Source of the DNA: JADKBO01 sp965230345
GTDB lineage: Bacteria > Bacteroidota > Bacteroidia > Chitinophagales > Saprospiraceae
Assembly (NCBI GenBank): GCA_965230345.1
Contig: CBDDKR010000002.1
Span: 2,294,001 to 2,358,000 of the forward strand
DNA: 64,000 nucleotides
Reading direction: 5' to 3'
In this document: positions 36,801 through 45,276 of the stretch, piece after piece
Position numbering within the stretch: position 1 is the stretch's first letter
Layout of the letters: each line of letters starts with the position of its first letter
Program-made: the position numbers and the translations under genes
Notes under the pieces: generated by a model
Seen by the model: the letters and a program-made list of their open reading frames with translations, nothing else
What the model was told of the DNA's origin: nothing
The model's database searches: none

Positions 36801-37581
36801 TGCTGTTATAAATCCTCCAGTAGAACCCAATTGTTTTGGTGGTTTGACCTGCATTCGAATAGTATCTGCATCGGGTGGTGTTGGAGGACCATACTCGTTT
36901 CAGATAAATTCAGGAATAAAATATTCGTTGGATACTTGTGTGAGTGTTTTTGCTGGTCAGTATTTGATTAATGTTTTTGATGCAGCAGGGTGTTCTTTTG
37001 AGACAACAATCAGTATTGATCAACCAAATCCAATTGTCGTAAACATTGGAGATGATATTGAGGTTGATTTAGGTGCTGAACCAGAAATTATTATGGCAAA
37101 TATTGATCATGATTTCCCTATTGATTCTCTTTTATGGACAACATTGGATCCATATTCTTGTGATGGCTCAGATTGTGAGACGATTTCTATTTCTCCAGTG
37201 GAAGACCAAGAAGTTACCTTGTACGTGGAGGATGTTAATGGGTGTCACGATTCGGATGAATTATTGATCACTGTTAATGATGTAAGACATGTGTATTTCC
37301 CGAATGTATTCTCTCCTAATGGAGATGGGGCCAATGAAGCTTTTCAAGTGGTGATTGGACCAGGTGTTGAGATGGTAAATGAATTCTTGATTTACGATAG
37401 ATGGGGTAATAAAATGTATGAACAGAGTAATTTTGTACCATCAGGTGACCCTTCAGAAGGCTGGAATGGCCAATTCAATGGAGATTATGTGCCTCCAGGA
37501 GTATATGTGTATATGGTGAAAGTGACATTTATTGATGGCCGAGTCCTAGATTATGCTGGAGATGTAACCGTTCTTAGGTAG
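33871..37581 (+). CDS. Giant secreted protein: cohesin-like domain, SprB-like repeats, type B T9SS signal
   Basis: Secreted protein of 1236 residues. Signal peptide about 1-22 (ends NLSAQ). Residues about 24-165 look like a cohesin fold (DVTVANFTDITNYQYSISFD, then ATVIEFESIDL). About 11 SprB/PKD-like units of 75-90 residues follow, each with a Cys near the start, a GG turn, an aromatic-W strand and a closing V-x-VTD-x-x-GC motif (for example VTVTDLTGCEA, VTVTDAKGCEE). The C-terminus (FPNVFSPNGDGANEAF, LIYDRWGNKMYEQS, GVYVYMVKV) is the type B T9SS sorting domain. SprB-type repeats are known from gliding adhesins; a surface adhesion role is inference. It is flanked by non-coding regions and probably monocistronic. 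Confidence 0.9.
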   Translation: MKNKMKGLFTFLLFIVISNLSAQGDTVQFNVGCVTDEVGSSHCVDVTVANFTDITNYQYSISFDATVIEFESIDLSSTCLSGLSLGEFNDGPSSLGWINTIWSTPDGVPHSCPDGSVLFSMCYKLIGDPGDCASIVLDDTGIEMYIENDSGEVPFEINTCDNCVVTSDLTIVADYCENDLVNSGGSIKFYATGGTGPYSFSVDHASNSNVDSGVLSDGQVWSMDGLPQGIYTISVTDADGNMTSININITQNFPIEYTLDVVQPRCFKRHDGVVAINGLTGGQNPYSIAWSNNKFNVMDIDDLSAGFYTVTVTDLTGCEAIKTVQLSVDTLKVEVEVIDSFHCKGGRAEVLFRGVNGYPKDGTDYAFNVNGIPYPYQPNLTLMDNLLPVNTVYVTDDANPDCASDVVEFSIPTKHEMTINEEYFEDVACKGDVSGRIRINAEIEGETNFIFQHVELPSMNIVPGTAGPNVYFNDNMGAGSYAIYIQSINNSCKDTLLFDITEPDEFFTIDSMVTYPTCSGNDGRIEILANGGEPDYTYDWGIPSETTNVLDNLNGGDFKVVVEDEAGCKDSLEFNMPMGGDLFVDAAILNAITCFGGNNGSVIANVSPPGTYTYEWTDEDGMVIGDMLSVENLSEGMYYVEVSQSGCTAMDSVFLSQPSPILVDDIVITDPECAGETGSIGVVVSGGFPGYDYIWTEVGETTVLGVNSVLLNVGEGSYQVVITDQEGCSLDTFGQIKDAPKIDLDVSSLVGVGCSGDATGQATATASGGSQGATMFNYLWSSGEMGDMASNLPAGKNWVIAADNRCVSDTVFFTIPDASPVGALEQITSPDCVGDCNGMVTLIPSGGTMTGFVATWPSLGQNGLTINNLCAGSYDYVLSDSEGCMANGTVVITEPDTLKLAIDETITQGISCKTGTGQIGVKATGGNGGYSYTWDGSSSTTFIAEQLAPGTYTVTVTDAKGCEESIGYTLDPLVPITAVINPPVEPNCFGGLTCIRIVSASGGVGGPYSFQINSGIKYSLDTCVSVFAGQYLINVFDAAGCSFETTISIDQPNPIVVNIGDDIEVDLGAEPEIIMANIDHDFPIDSLLWTTLDPYSCDGSDCETISISPVEDQEVTLYVEDVNGCHDSDELLITVNDVRHVYFPNVFSPNGDGANEAFQVVIGPGVEMVNEFLIYDRWGNKMYEQSNFVPSGDPSEGWNGQFNGDYVPPGVYVYMVKVTFIDGRVLDYAGDVTVLR

Positions 37582-37872
37582 ACTATATTAGGATTCGTTA
37601 TAAAATTACTTCATGGAAAAATTGCTTTTAGGAAGTATTTGTATGGATTATTAGATGGAGAACGATTTGCCAAATTTTAGGATTTTATTGTGCTTTTTGA
37701 TGAATCCAATTAGTTTGATCAAGATTATTCAAGTCAAATTGGTTTAGTAATATTGTGCTTTATTCGGCAAAAGTGAATTGAGATTTGGACCTTGCCAAAT
37801 GGATACTTGCTTTGTTCGATGAATCAATATATATTTATATCATGCTTTATGCTAGAATAATTCGGTTGAATT

Positions 37873-40014
37873 ATGAATGAACGCTATCAAAATATCAATG
37901 AAATACTAAAATCTGTATTTGGTTACGACTCGTTTCGTCCTAATCAAGAGTCTATTATTCAAGATGTAATTTCTGGGAAAGATGTAATGGTGATTATGCC
38001 AACTGGAGGGGGAAAGTCGCTTTGTTATCAAGTGCCTGCTATTTTTATGTCTGGTGTAGCGATAGTAGTTTCTCCTCTGATCGCACTAATGAATGATCAG
38101 GTTGAATCACTAAAGGCTAATGGAATTTCGGCTGAATCACTTGCGGGTGATGTAAGCGATGAAAAGTGGAATGAAATAAGATCGCTCGCAACAAGAGATG
38201 AATTGAAATTGCTATATGTTTCACCCGAAAAATTGATGTCCAAAGTATTTCAACATTTTCTGCATCATCATAAAATAAGCTTGTTTGCGGTAGATGAGTC
38301 TCACTGTGTTTCTATTTGGGGTAATGACTTTAGACCAGACTATAGAAGTATTGGGATTACCAGAAAAGCATTTCCAAATGTTCCATTTATTGCGCTCACT
38401 GCAACCGCAGATAAGGTGACTCAAAAAGATATAATTGCTCAATTATTTCTAAATAACCCATTGGTTTATATTTCTAGTTTTGAACGAAGTAATATTATGA
38501 CCTTTGCAGAGCCAGGCCAGGATAGAATTAAGCAAATATTGGATTTTATTACTCTTAATAAGGGGGCTGGAATTGTTTATTGTCTTTCGAGAAAAGGGAC
38601 TGAGTCCGTTGCAGGAAAATTAGAAAAGCATGGAGTAAATGCAGCATATTATCATGCAGGAATGTCTGCAAGAGAAAGGGCCCTTGTCCAACAAGAATTT
38701 GTTAATGATCAAACCGATGTAATTTGTGCGACCATAGCTTTTGGAATGGGAATAGATAAAAGCAATATTAAATGGGTGATTCATTACAACTTGCCCAAGA
38801 ATTTAGAAAACTATTATCAAGAAATTGGAAGATCTGGACGAGATGGAAGTCAAGCTACGGCATTGCTTTTTTATAGTTTTTATGATTTGGAAATGCTTCG
38901 GACTTTGATTTTAGAAGGACAATCTGAAGAAAGATTTCAAAAATTGCAATTGGCAAAATTAGACAGGATGTGGGATTTTGCCATTACACACGATTGTAGA
39001 ACCAATATAGTATTGAATTATTTTGGTGAGTTTCGAAGTAAACCTTGTGGGCATTGTGATAATTGTATTTCTCCTTCAAAAAGCGTAGATGGAACAACTT
39101 TAGGCCAAATGGCTATTTCTGCAATATATCGATGTGGAGAACAGTTGAATATCGATTTGCTAATTGGGGTATTGAAAGGCTCATATCGTAAGGATATTCA
39201 AATGCTCGGATTTGATAAAGTGAAAACGTTCGGGGTAGGTAGAAATCGAAGTGCTTTTGAATGGAAATCTTATATTACACAACTGATTAATAAAGGTTTG
39301 GTATATATTGATTATTCTGATCATTCCAGGCTGAAAGTTTCCCCATTAGGACTTGATTTGATCAAAGGAAATGCTAGGTTGACGTTAGTTGAATACAAGA
39401 AAAAGACCATTAAAAAATCCACCTCAAGTAAAGCTGTTGCACAATTTGTGATGGATGAAAAGCTTTTTGAGAAATTAAAAACATGGAGAAAGCAGGAGGC
39501 AATACGCCTGAAAAAAGCACCATACATTATTCTTCAAGATAAAACATTGAAAGAAATTGCGGCCCGAAAGCCTCAAGACTTGGATACGGTGGAAGGAATT
39601 AGTGGCATTGGTAAGATTAAGTTGAAAAAGTATGGTCAAATTATCTTAGACCTTGTTAATGATGGGAATGATAAGATTATCAAAAATTCAACATTGAATA
39701 GTTCCAAGTCTCAAATTAAGCAAGACGTAAAATCTAGAGTTTATCAACTCTTAAAGGAAGGTAAATCTCCCGAAGAGATTAAATCTATTACTAAGAAAGA
39801 CTTAATATTTATATATCAAAGAATCTCTGAATTGGTAGTTGAGATGAAAGATTTTGATATTACAAATTATGTTCACGCTACTGAGATTCACAAGGTGAAG
39901 AACATACTCCGTCAGAATGATCTTGCCAATGCTGAAATGTTTAAATTGTTTAAAGGCACTATACCTTACTACAAAATTCCACTACTAAAAATTATAGCAG
40001 AAAAAGAGAAATAG
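37873..40014 (+). CDS. recQ: ATP-dependent DNA helicase RecQ
   Basis: 3'-5' DNA helicase for recombination and repair (713 residues). Walker A MPTGGGKS (42-49), motif II DESH, motif VI GRSGRDG, a zinc-binding set (DCRTNIVLNYFGE, then CGHCDNC), a winged-helix region (LGFDKVKTFGVGRNRS) and an HRDC domain (about 525-595) are seen in order. About 110 further residues follow. The aromatic-rich loop after motif II reads SIWGNDFRPDY: Asn151 (38323-38325) replaces the His found in E. coli RecQ. radC starts 7 bp downstream on the same strand, so the two repair genes probably form an operon. Confidence 0.95.
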   Translation: MNERYQNINEILKSVFGYDSFRPNQESIIQDVISGKDVMVIMPTGGGKSLCYQVPAIFMSGVAIVVSPLIALMNDQVESLKANGISAESLAGDVSDEKWNEIRSLATRDELKLLYVSPEKLMSKVFQHFLHHHKISLFAVDESHCVSIWGNDFRPDYRSIGITRKAFPNVPFIALTATADKVTQKDIIAQLFLNNPLVYISSFERSNIMTFAEPGQDRIKQILDFITLNKGAGIVYCLSRKGTESVAGKLEKHGVNAAYYHAGMSARERALVQQEFVNDQTDVICATIAFGMGIDKSNIKWVIHYNLPKNLENYYQEIGRSGRDGSQATALLFYSFYDLEMLRTLILEGQSEERFQKLQLAKLDRMWDFAITHDCRTNIVLNYFGEFRSKPCGHCDNCISPSKSVDGTTLGQMAISAIYRCGEQLNIDLLIGVLKGSYRKDIQMLGFDKVKTFGVGRNRSAFEWKSYITQLINKGLVYIDYSDHSRLKVSPLGLDLIKGNARLTLVEYKKKTIKKSTSSKAVAQFVMDEKLFEKLKTWRKQEAIRLKKAPYIILQDKTLKEIAARKPQDLDTVEGISGIGKIKLKKYGQIILDLVNDGNDKIIKNSTLNSSKSQIKQDVKSRVYQLLKEGKSPEEIKSITKKDLIFIYQRISELVVEMKDFDITNYVHATEIHKVKNILRQNDLANAEMFKLFKGTIPYYKIPLLKIIAEKEK

Positions 40015-40021
40015 ACACTTT

Positions 40022-40714
40022 ATGAGCACACCCGACACTTTGAAATATTGGAATCCTGAAGATCAACCTAGAGAAAAGCTATTATTAAAAGGAGTAGCTG
40101 TGCTATCCAATGTAGAATTGATAGCCATCATTTTGGGGTCAGGAACCAGAGATAAAACAGCTATTGAATTGGCTAGAGAGATACTATCATCTTGTGGCGA
40201 TAAATTAGGAACTCTAGCAAAAATGACAGTATCCGATTTTACCAAATTTAGTGGAGTAGGCAAGGTGAAGGCGGTAACTTTAGTTGCAGCCATGGAACTA
40301 ATTAGACGACGAATGTCTGAAAGTGAAACAGCCATAGTCGTAATAAAATCCAGTAATGATGCTTACCAGATCGTTGGGTCGAAAATGATGGACCTTCCTC
40401 ATGAGGAATTCAGACTCTTATTGTTAAATAAAGGTATGAGATTAATAAAATCAATAGTTATTGGAAAGGGTGGGCTTGGAGGAGTGATTGCTGACCGTCA
40501 ATTGATTTTCAAATATGCCTTAGAGCATAATGCCAGCAATATTATTTTAGTCCATAATCATCCATCCGGCAGAGCCGTTCCAAGTAAGCAAGATGATTCC
40601 ATTACCAATGAAATTACAGAGGCGGGTAAACTTCTTGGAATAAAAGTTTGTGATCATCTGATTATAGCGGGCAGTACCTATTATAGCTACTTAGATAGTG
40701 GACGATTAAGTTGA
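40022..40714 (+). CDS. radC: RadC-family JAB/MPN-domain protein
   Basis: 230-residue RadC family protein. The N-terminal helix-hairpin-helix region (EQPREKLL-type start, FTKFSGVGKVKAVTL) is followed by the JAB1/MPN-type metal site HNHPSGRAVPSKQDD and DHLIIAG. The family was named for DNA repair but that function is disputed; its genuine activity is unknown. The gene follows recQ closely. Confidence 0.93.
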   Translation: MSTPDTLKYWNPEDQPREKLLLKGVAVLSNVELIAIILGSGTRDKTAIELAREILSSCGDKLGTLAKMTVSDFTKFSGVGKVKAVTLVAAMELIRRRMSESETAIVVIKSSNDAYQIVGSKMMDLPHEEFRLLLLNKGMRLIKSIVIGKGGLGGVIADRQLIFKYALEHNASNIILVHNHPSGRAVPSKQDDSITNEITEAGKLLGIKVCDHLIIAGSTYYSYLDSGRLS

Positions 40715-41394
40715 TGGTTAATGCGGGATTGAAACCGTATTATGAGATGGCGTTTTGTTATTTGGATATTGAGGTAATAATACTTTGTCTTTTTTATATT
40801 CTACTGAATCTATTCTTCTACTGAATCTAATTCTGAAATTGAAGTGTATACAAGCTCACTACTAAAGCTGAATCTATTTGTGGGTATTTGTTTAGGTGTA
40901 AAGAATTATTGTTTTAAATCGTATTAGTCATTAGATGATTTTCTGTTTTAAGTTTAGAACTTTCTTGAATAAAGCAACAGTATGAATGGCTGATCCATTG
41001 AGGTGTTAGATCTGTTTCACAAAGGTTTACTGGTGTTTTTCCTACAATATTTTTTGTTTTTATCCTCCATTTGTGTCAATTGGATACAAAATGAAGAGTA
41101 TATATATTATTTTTTGGTAATGTGATTATGTATTATATTAATTTATAATGTATAAATTTGATTATATTGATATGCAGATTATCAATGATTTATATATGTT
41201 GTAGTTGCTATATATTATAAGATTGTCATTTGTAATCGTAGTTATGTTTTGAGTTGTTCTAAAAATATAGCATAAATGTAATTAAAATAGATACATAAAT
41301 GCTTTAAAAAGATTACGAGCAATACAAATTATGAAAAATCATAATATTTTTTGATGCTTTTGGTTGGAAAATGGGATAATATGTAACTTCTGTG
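40715..41394. other. Long AT-rich leader region upstream of the dcw operon
   Basis: About 680 bp without a gene. It contains a 14-bp direct repeat (40799-40812 and 40816-40829, core CTGAATCTA) with a third partial copy at 40868-40876. The rest is very AT-rich, including alternating TA stretches at 41095-41220. No RNA gene was recognised. Confidence 0.5.
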
Positions 41395-41402
41395 TATGTT
41401 TG
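41395..41402 (+). promoter_or_regulatory. -7 box TATGTTTG for the dcw operon
   Basis: TATGTTTG matches TAnnTTTG and lies 29 bp upstream of the mraZ ATG; it is the best candidate for the main dcw promoter. No TTG is present 17-23 bp upstream. Confidence 0.45.
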
Positions 41403-41431
41403 TGTTATCAAATGGGAAAAGAAACTAACCG

Positions 41432-41908
41432 ATGATTTCACTTACAGGTGAATATGAGTGCAAGATGGATGATCGGGGAAGGGTAAAGCTTCCTCAGAAA
41501 CTCATATCTATGCTTGGAAACAAGCGCACATTTGACTTTATAGTGAATCGGGGTTTCGAGAAGAATTTGATAATTTATCCCAAGGAAGTTTGGGAAGAAA
41601 AGACGAAAGAAATAAACCAGCTCAATATCTATGACAAAAAACAGAGAGAGGTAATTCGGTATTTTTACCGAGGGGCTACTGAGGTGACTAATGATAGTGC
41701 TGATCGAGTATTGTTGCCAAAGCATTTGTGTGCTTATGCTAATATTTCGAAAGAAGTTGTATTGTTTGCTTATCTTAATTTCGTAGAAGTGTGGTCGAAA
41801 GAAAATTATGAAGCCATGATTCAGCGAGAGCCCGAAGAGTTTTCAAGTTTGGTAGATGGAGTTTTTAATCAACAAGCTTCAGTTCAAGTAAATGAAAACG
41901 AATTATAA
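41432..41908 (+). CDS. mraZ: Transcriptional regulator MraZ
   Basis: First gene of the dcw cluster: DNA-binding regulator that controls its own operon in other bacteria. Two AbrB-like MraZ halves are visible: GEYECKMDDRGRVKLPQKL (about 5-23) and NDSADRVLLPKHLCAYA (about 88-104). Length 158 is normal. It overlaps rsmH by 17 bp. Confidence 0.95.
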   Translation: MISLTGEYECKMDDRGRVKLPQKLISMLGNKRTFDFIVNRGFEKNLIIYPKEVWEEKTKEINQLNIYDKKQREVIRYFYRGATEVTNDSADRVLLPKHLCAYANISKEVVLFAYLNFVEVWSKENYEAMIQREPEEFSSLVDGVFNQQASVQVNENEL

Positions 41909-42803
41909 TTACCACGTCCCTGTTCTACTCAGTCAATGTATTGAAGCATTAAAAATTAAACAAGATCACCATGTAGTGGATGTAACATTTGGTGCTGGTG
42001 GTCACTCAAAGCCGATTTTAGAATTGTTGAATGCCAAAGGGCATTTGTACGCTTTTGATCAGGATGTAGATGCGTTAGGGAATGCATATGAAGTTTCTAA
42101 TTTTTCTCTTTATCATTCAAATTACAGATATATATCTGATTTTTTGAGATTGGATGGAGTTGAGAAGGTGGACGGAATTCTTGCTGATTTAGGGATTTCA
42201 TCATTTCAGGTGGATGAACCAAGTAGGGGGTTTTCCTTTCGGTTTGATGCGGATTTGGATATGCGAATGAATGAGGGTGGCGAAAAGTCGGCTATTGATG
42301 TGTTAAACGATTATGAAGAAGGTCATTTAGTGCATGTATTTAGTTTGTACGGTGAAGTTCGAAACGCAAAAACTCTTGCAAAAGCAATTTTAAAGGCTAG
42401 AAAATCTAAAAAGATTTGCACAACTTCTCAGTTGAACTTTATTCTTGATGAGGTTAAAATGGGTCCAATGAATAAGTATGCGGCTCAAGTTTATCAATCG
42501 TTAAGAATAGAGGTGAATGATGAAATGGAGGCGTTAAAGGGGTTCTTGAATCAATGTGTGGAATTGCTGAAACCTGGTGGTCGATTGGTGGTGATTTCGT
42601 ATCATTCGTTGGAGGATCGCTTGGTTAAGAATTTGATCAAGGCAGGTAATGTGGATGGAGTTCTTGAAAAAGATGAATATGGTAACATATTTCGACCATT
42701 TAAGAATGTGAGTAAGGGGGTTATGCTTCCTGATCATGATGAGGTGAAGAGGAATCCTAGGGCGAGAAGTGCAAAGCTTAGAGTAGCCGAAAGAAGAGAG
42801 TAA
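41892..42803 (+). CDS. rsmH: 16S rRNA (cytosine1402-N4)-methyltransferase RsmH
   Basis: Methylates N4 of C1402 in 16S rRNA. The start NYHVPVLLSQ is the family start; SAM motif DVTFGAGGHSKPIL (about 30-43), DLGISSFQVDEPSRGFSFR and RLVVISYHSLEDRLVK are all diagnostic. 303 residues. Starts inside the end of mraZ. Confidence 0.97.
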   Translation: MKTNYNYHVPVLLSQCIEALKIKQDHHVVDVTFGAGGHSKPILELLNAKGHLYAFDQDVDALGNAYEVSNFSLYHSNYRYISDFLRLDGVEKVDGILADLGISSFQVDEPSRGFSFRFDADLDMRMNEGGEKSAIDVLNDYEEGHLVHVFSLYGEVRNAKTLAKAILKARKSKKICTTSQLNFILDEVKMGPMNKYAAQVYQSLRIEVNDEMEALKGFLNQCVELLKPGGRLVVISYHSLEDRLVKNLIKAGNVDGVLEKDEYGNIFRPFKNVSKGVMLPDHDEVKRNPRARSAKLRVAERRE

Positions 42804-42817
42804 CTATTTAATTATAA

Positions 42818-43144
42818 ATGTCTGATATCCAAAATAAGAAAACTACAACTTTTATCAGATCTAAGTGGGCGGAGTGGATTTACGTTAATCTACCGTTTGT
42901 GTGCTATCTTGCTTTGTTAGCAATAGTTTATATCTACAATGCGCATTCGTCAGAACGTGCACTGCGTAAGATGGATGCCTTGAAAAAGGAGGTTAAAGAC
43001 TATCGTTGGCAGTATATGAACCTAAAGCAGGAGCTGATGTATGGTAGCACACAATCTCAGCTCACAGAAAGTTTAAAAGAGTTGGGTTTGCAGCCACTCG
43101 GCAAGATGCCGGTGAAGTTGGTTGATGAGGGTGAAGACAAGTGA
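42818..43144 (+). CDS. ftsL: FtsL-like division protein
   Basis: 108-residue bitopic membrane protein between rsmH and the FtsI gene, the standard position of ftsL. A short cytosolic N-terminus, one transmembrane helix (about 22-42, IYVNLPFVCYLALLAIVYIY) and a coiled-coil-like periplasmic part (ALRKMDALKKEVKDYRWQY) fit an FtsL-type divisome subunit. Sequence identity in this family is always low; the assignment leans on topology and position. Confidence 0.82.
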   Translation: MSDIQNKKTTTFIRSKWAEWIYVNLPFVCYLALLAIVYIYNAHSSERALRKMDALKKEVKDYRWQYMNLKQELMYGSTQSQLTESLKELGLQPLGKMPVKLVDEGEDK

Positions 43145-43161
43145 TTTTGATTTTGAAGTAG

Positions 43162-45264
43162 ATGGACAGAAGGACTGAATTACTTGCTCGTGCTTATTTC
43201 GTGGTGATTGTCTTTGCGATAATCGCCCTGGTAATCGCGTACCGTGTAATCGATATTTCTATCATCAACGGAGATAAATGGCGGCAAAAAGGTGCAGCTA
43301 ATGTGAAGTGGATGGAGGTGAGTGTCGATCGGGGTAATATCTACTCTGATGATGAAAGTCTCTTAGCTACTTCGATTCAGTTCTTTGAGGTTCGAATGGA
43401 TATGACTGTGGCAAGCAGTAAAGTTTTTAATGAAGGCGTTGATTCGTTGGCTTATTTGTTAAGTACAACTATTCGCCAAGATAAAACTAAACAAGAGTGG
43501 AAGCAGGCGTTGATTTCTGCAAGAAACAAACCCAATAGGTATTTCTTTATTAAAAAGAATCTTGATATTGAAGAACTTACTTCGGTTAAGAAAATGCCTA
43601 TTCTAAGGTTAAATAGATATGCAGGTGGTTGTATAGTGAATCGGTACAGTAAGCGTGCGAAACCCTATCGTGAATTTGCTTCACGTACTATTGGTACAGA
43701 TCGTGAAAATGCTCAGAAGGTTGGGCTTGAAGGTTATTTTGATAAATTTTTAAAAGGACCTACGGATAAACGATTGATGAAGAAGGTGTCTAAAACCGAA
43801 GAAGTGTGGATTCCTTTATACGATCCTTCTGAGTTTAATATTCGAAGGGGAAGTGATATTAAAACCACGCTGAATATGCACTTGCAAGATGTGATGCATA
43901 CTGAATTGGTGAAAGCAATGGATAAAACGGAAGCTCAAAAAGGAGTGGCTGTTTTGATGGAAGTGAAGACGGGTGCAATAAAGGCGATTTCCAATCTGAC
44001 TAATCTTGATGGTCGATATAAAGAAGTGCGGAATATTGCTATTGGTAACAGCAGTGAACCTGGGTCTACTTTTAAATTGGCAACAATGTTGGCTTTGTTT
44101 CAAGATAGTCTGGCGGATTTGGACACCAAAGTAGATCTGAATGGTGGCCGATACAAATTTTACGATCGTGTGATGAAGGATAGTGAGCGTCATGGAAGAG
44201 GTGAAGTGACCCTTAAAAAGGCTTTTTCAATATCATCCAATGTTGGGGTGGCAAGATTAGCGCATAGATATTACAATAATAGTACAGAATCTAAGAAGAA
44301 ATTTGTTGATCGCTTAAAGGATTTTGGGTTGTCAAATCCTCTAAATGTAGAAATTGAGGGAGAAGGAAAGCCTTTTATCAAAGATCCTATTGTGGATAAG
44401 AATAAATGGTATGGTACAACAATTCCGTGGATGTCTCATGGTTATGAAATTAGTTTGACCCCACTTCAGATGTTGAATTTTTACAATTCTGTTGCAAATA
44501 ATGGAAAGATGGTGAGGCCTTATTTGGTTAGTGAAATAATCAAAGAGGATGGCAGTGTAAAAGAGATAAAGCCTCAAATATTGAGTGAGTCGATAGCACG
44601 ACCTGAAGCAATAAGTAAAGCTCAGGAGTTATTAAGAGATGTAGTTTTAAATGGTACTGCTCGAAACATTAACTCCAAAACGGTGACAATTTCGGGTAAA
44701 ACGGGAACGACAAGGGTTAACTATGCGAATAAATCAGAATATGCGAAGTACAATGCATCTTTCGCTGGATATTTCCCTGCTGAGAATCCTAAGTACTCCA
44801 TGATTGTAGTATTGTATTCTCCTAAGGGGGCTTACTACGGAAGTGCAGTTGCAGCACCTGTTTTTAAAGCTATAGCAGAGAAAACAATGGCATGGAGGCA
44901 TGAGATGACTCCAGCAATTAATACAGAACATCATTTTGTAGATAATAATACTCCTGAGAGTACTGCAGGATACAAACAAGACTTTGAGCAAATATTTGAT
45001 TACATAGGTCTTGATTATAAAGATAAGACTGAAAAGCCTTGGGTGAAGGTGGATCCATTTGAATCAAAAATGTTGATTGAAGATAAAAAGTTGAAAGATG
45101 AAATGGTGCCTGATGTGAGGGGAATGGGAGCTAGAGATGCTATGTATGTCTTAGAAAACCTTGGATTGCAAGTAGCTCTTCATGGAAGAGGGAAAGTGAT
45201 AAAGCAAACGATACGTCCAGGAACTAAATTAAAAAATCAAAGTATAGAAATATACTTAGACTAA
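43162..45264 (+). CDS. ftsI: Division-specific penicillin-binding protein FtsI/PBP3 with PASTA domain
   Basis: Septal peptidoglycan transpeptidase (700 residues). N-terminal transmembrane helix (about 12-30), PBP dimerisation domain, then the transpeptidase with the active-site STFK (Ser302), SSN (358-360) and KTG (513-515). The last ~60 residues (VPDVRGMGARDAMYVLENLGL) form one PASTA domain, common in Bacteroidota FtsI. It works with the SEDS glycosyltransferase FtsW encoded further down the operon. Confidence 0.95.
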   Translation: MDRRTELLARAYFVVIVFAIIALVIAYRVIDISIINGDKWRQKGAANVKWMEVSVDRGNIYSDDESLLATSIQFFEVRMDMTVASSKVFNEGVDSLAYLLSTTIRQDKTKQEWKQALISARNKPNRYFFIKKNLDIEELTSVKKMPILRLNRYAGGCIVNRYSKRAKPYREFASRTIGTDRENAQKVGLEGYFDKFLKGPTDKRLMKKVSKTEEVWIPLYDPSEFNIRRGSDIKTTLNMHLQDVMHTELVKAMDKTEAQKGVAVLMEVKTGAIKAISNLTNLDGRYKEVRNIAIGNSSEPGSTFKLATMLALFQDSLADLDTKVDLNGGRYKFYDRVMKDSERHGRGEVTLKKAFSISSNVGVARLAHRYYNNSTESKKKFVDRLKDFGLSNPLNVEIEGEGKPFIKDPIVDKNKWYGTTIPWMSHGYEISLTPLQMLNFYNSVANNGKMVRPYLVSEIIKEDGSVKEIKPQILSESIARPEAISKAQELLRDVVLNGTARNINSKTVTISGKTGTTRVNYANKSEYAKYNASFAGYFPAENPKYSMIVVLYSPKGAYYGSAVAAPVFKAIAEKTMAWRHEMTPAINTEHHFVDNNTPESTAGYKQDFEQIFDYIGLDYKDKTEKPWVKVDPFESKMLIEDKKLKDEMVPDVRGMGARDAMYVLENLGLQVALHGRGKVIKQTIRPGTKLKNQSIEIYLD

Positions 45265-45276
45265 ATACTGAGTTGC

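Noticed and set aside
37667..37800. Short repeats TTGCCAAAT and TATTGTGCTTT in the gap before recQ
   Set aside because: Only 9-11 bp, two copies each, no consistent order; consistent with chance in AT-rich DNA.
41361..41417. MraZ-type TGGGN operator repeats before mraZ
   Set aside because: TGGGA occurs at 41372 and 41413 only, not at the 10-bp spacing seen for MraZ sites in E. coli.
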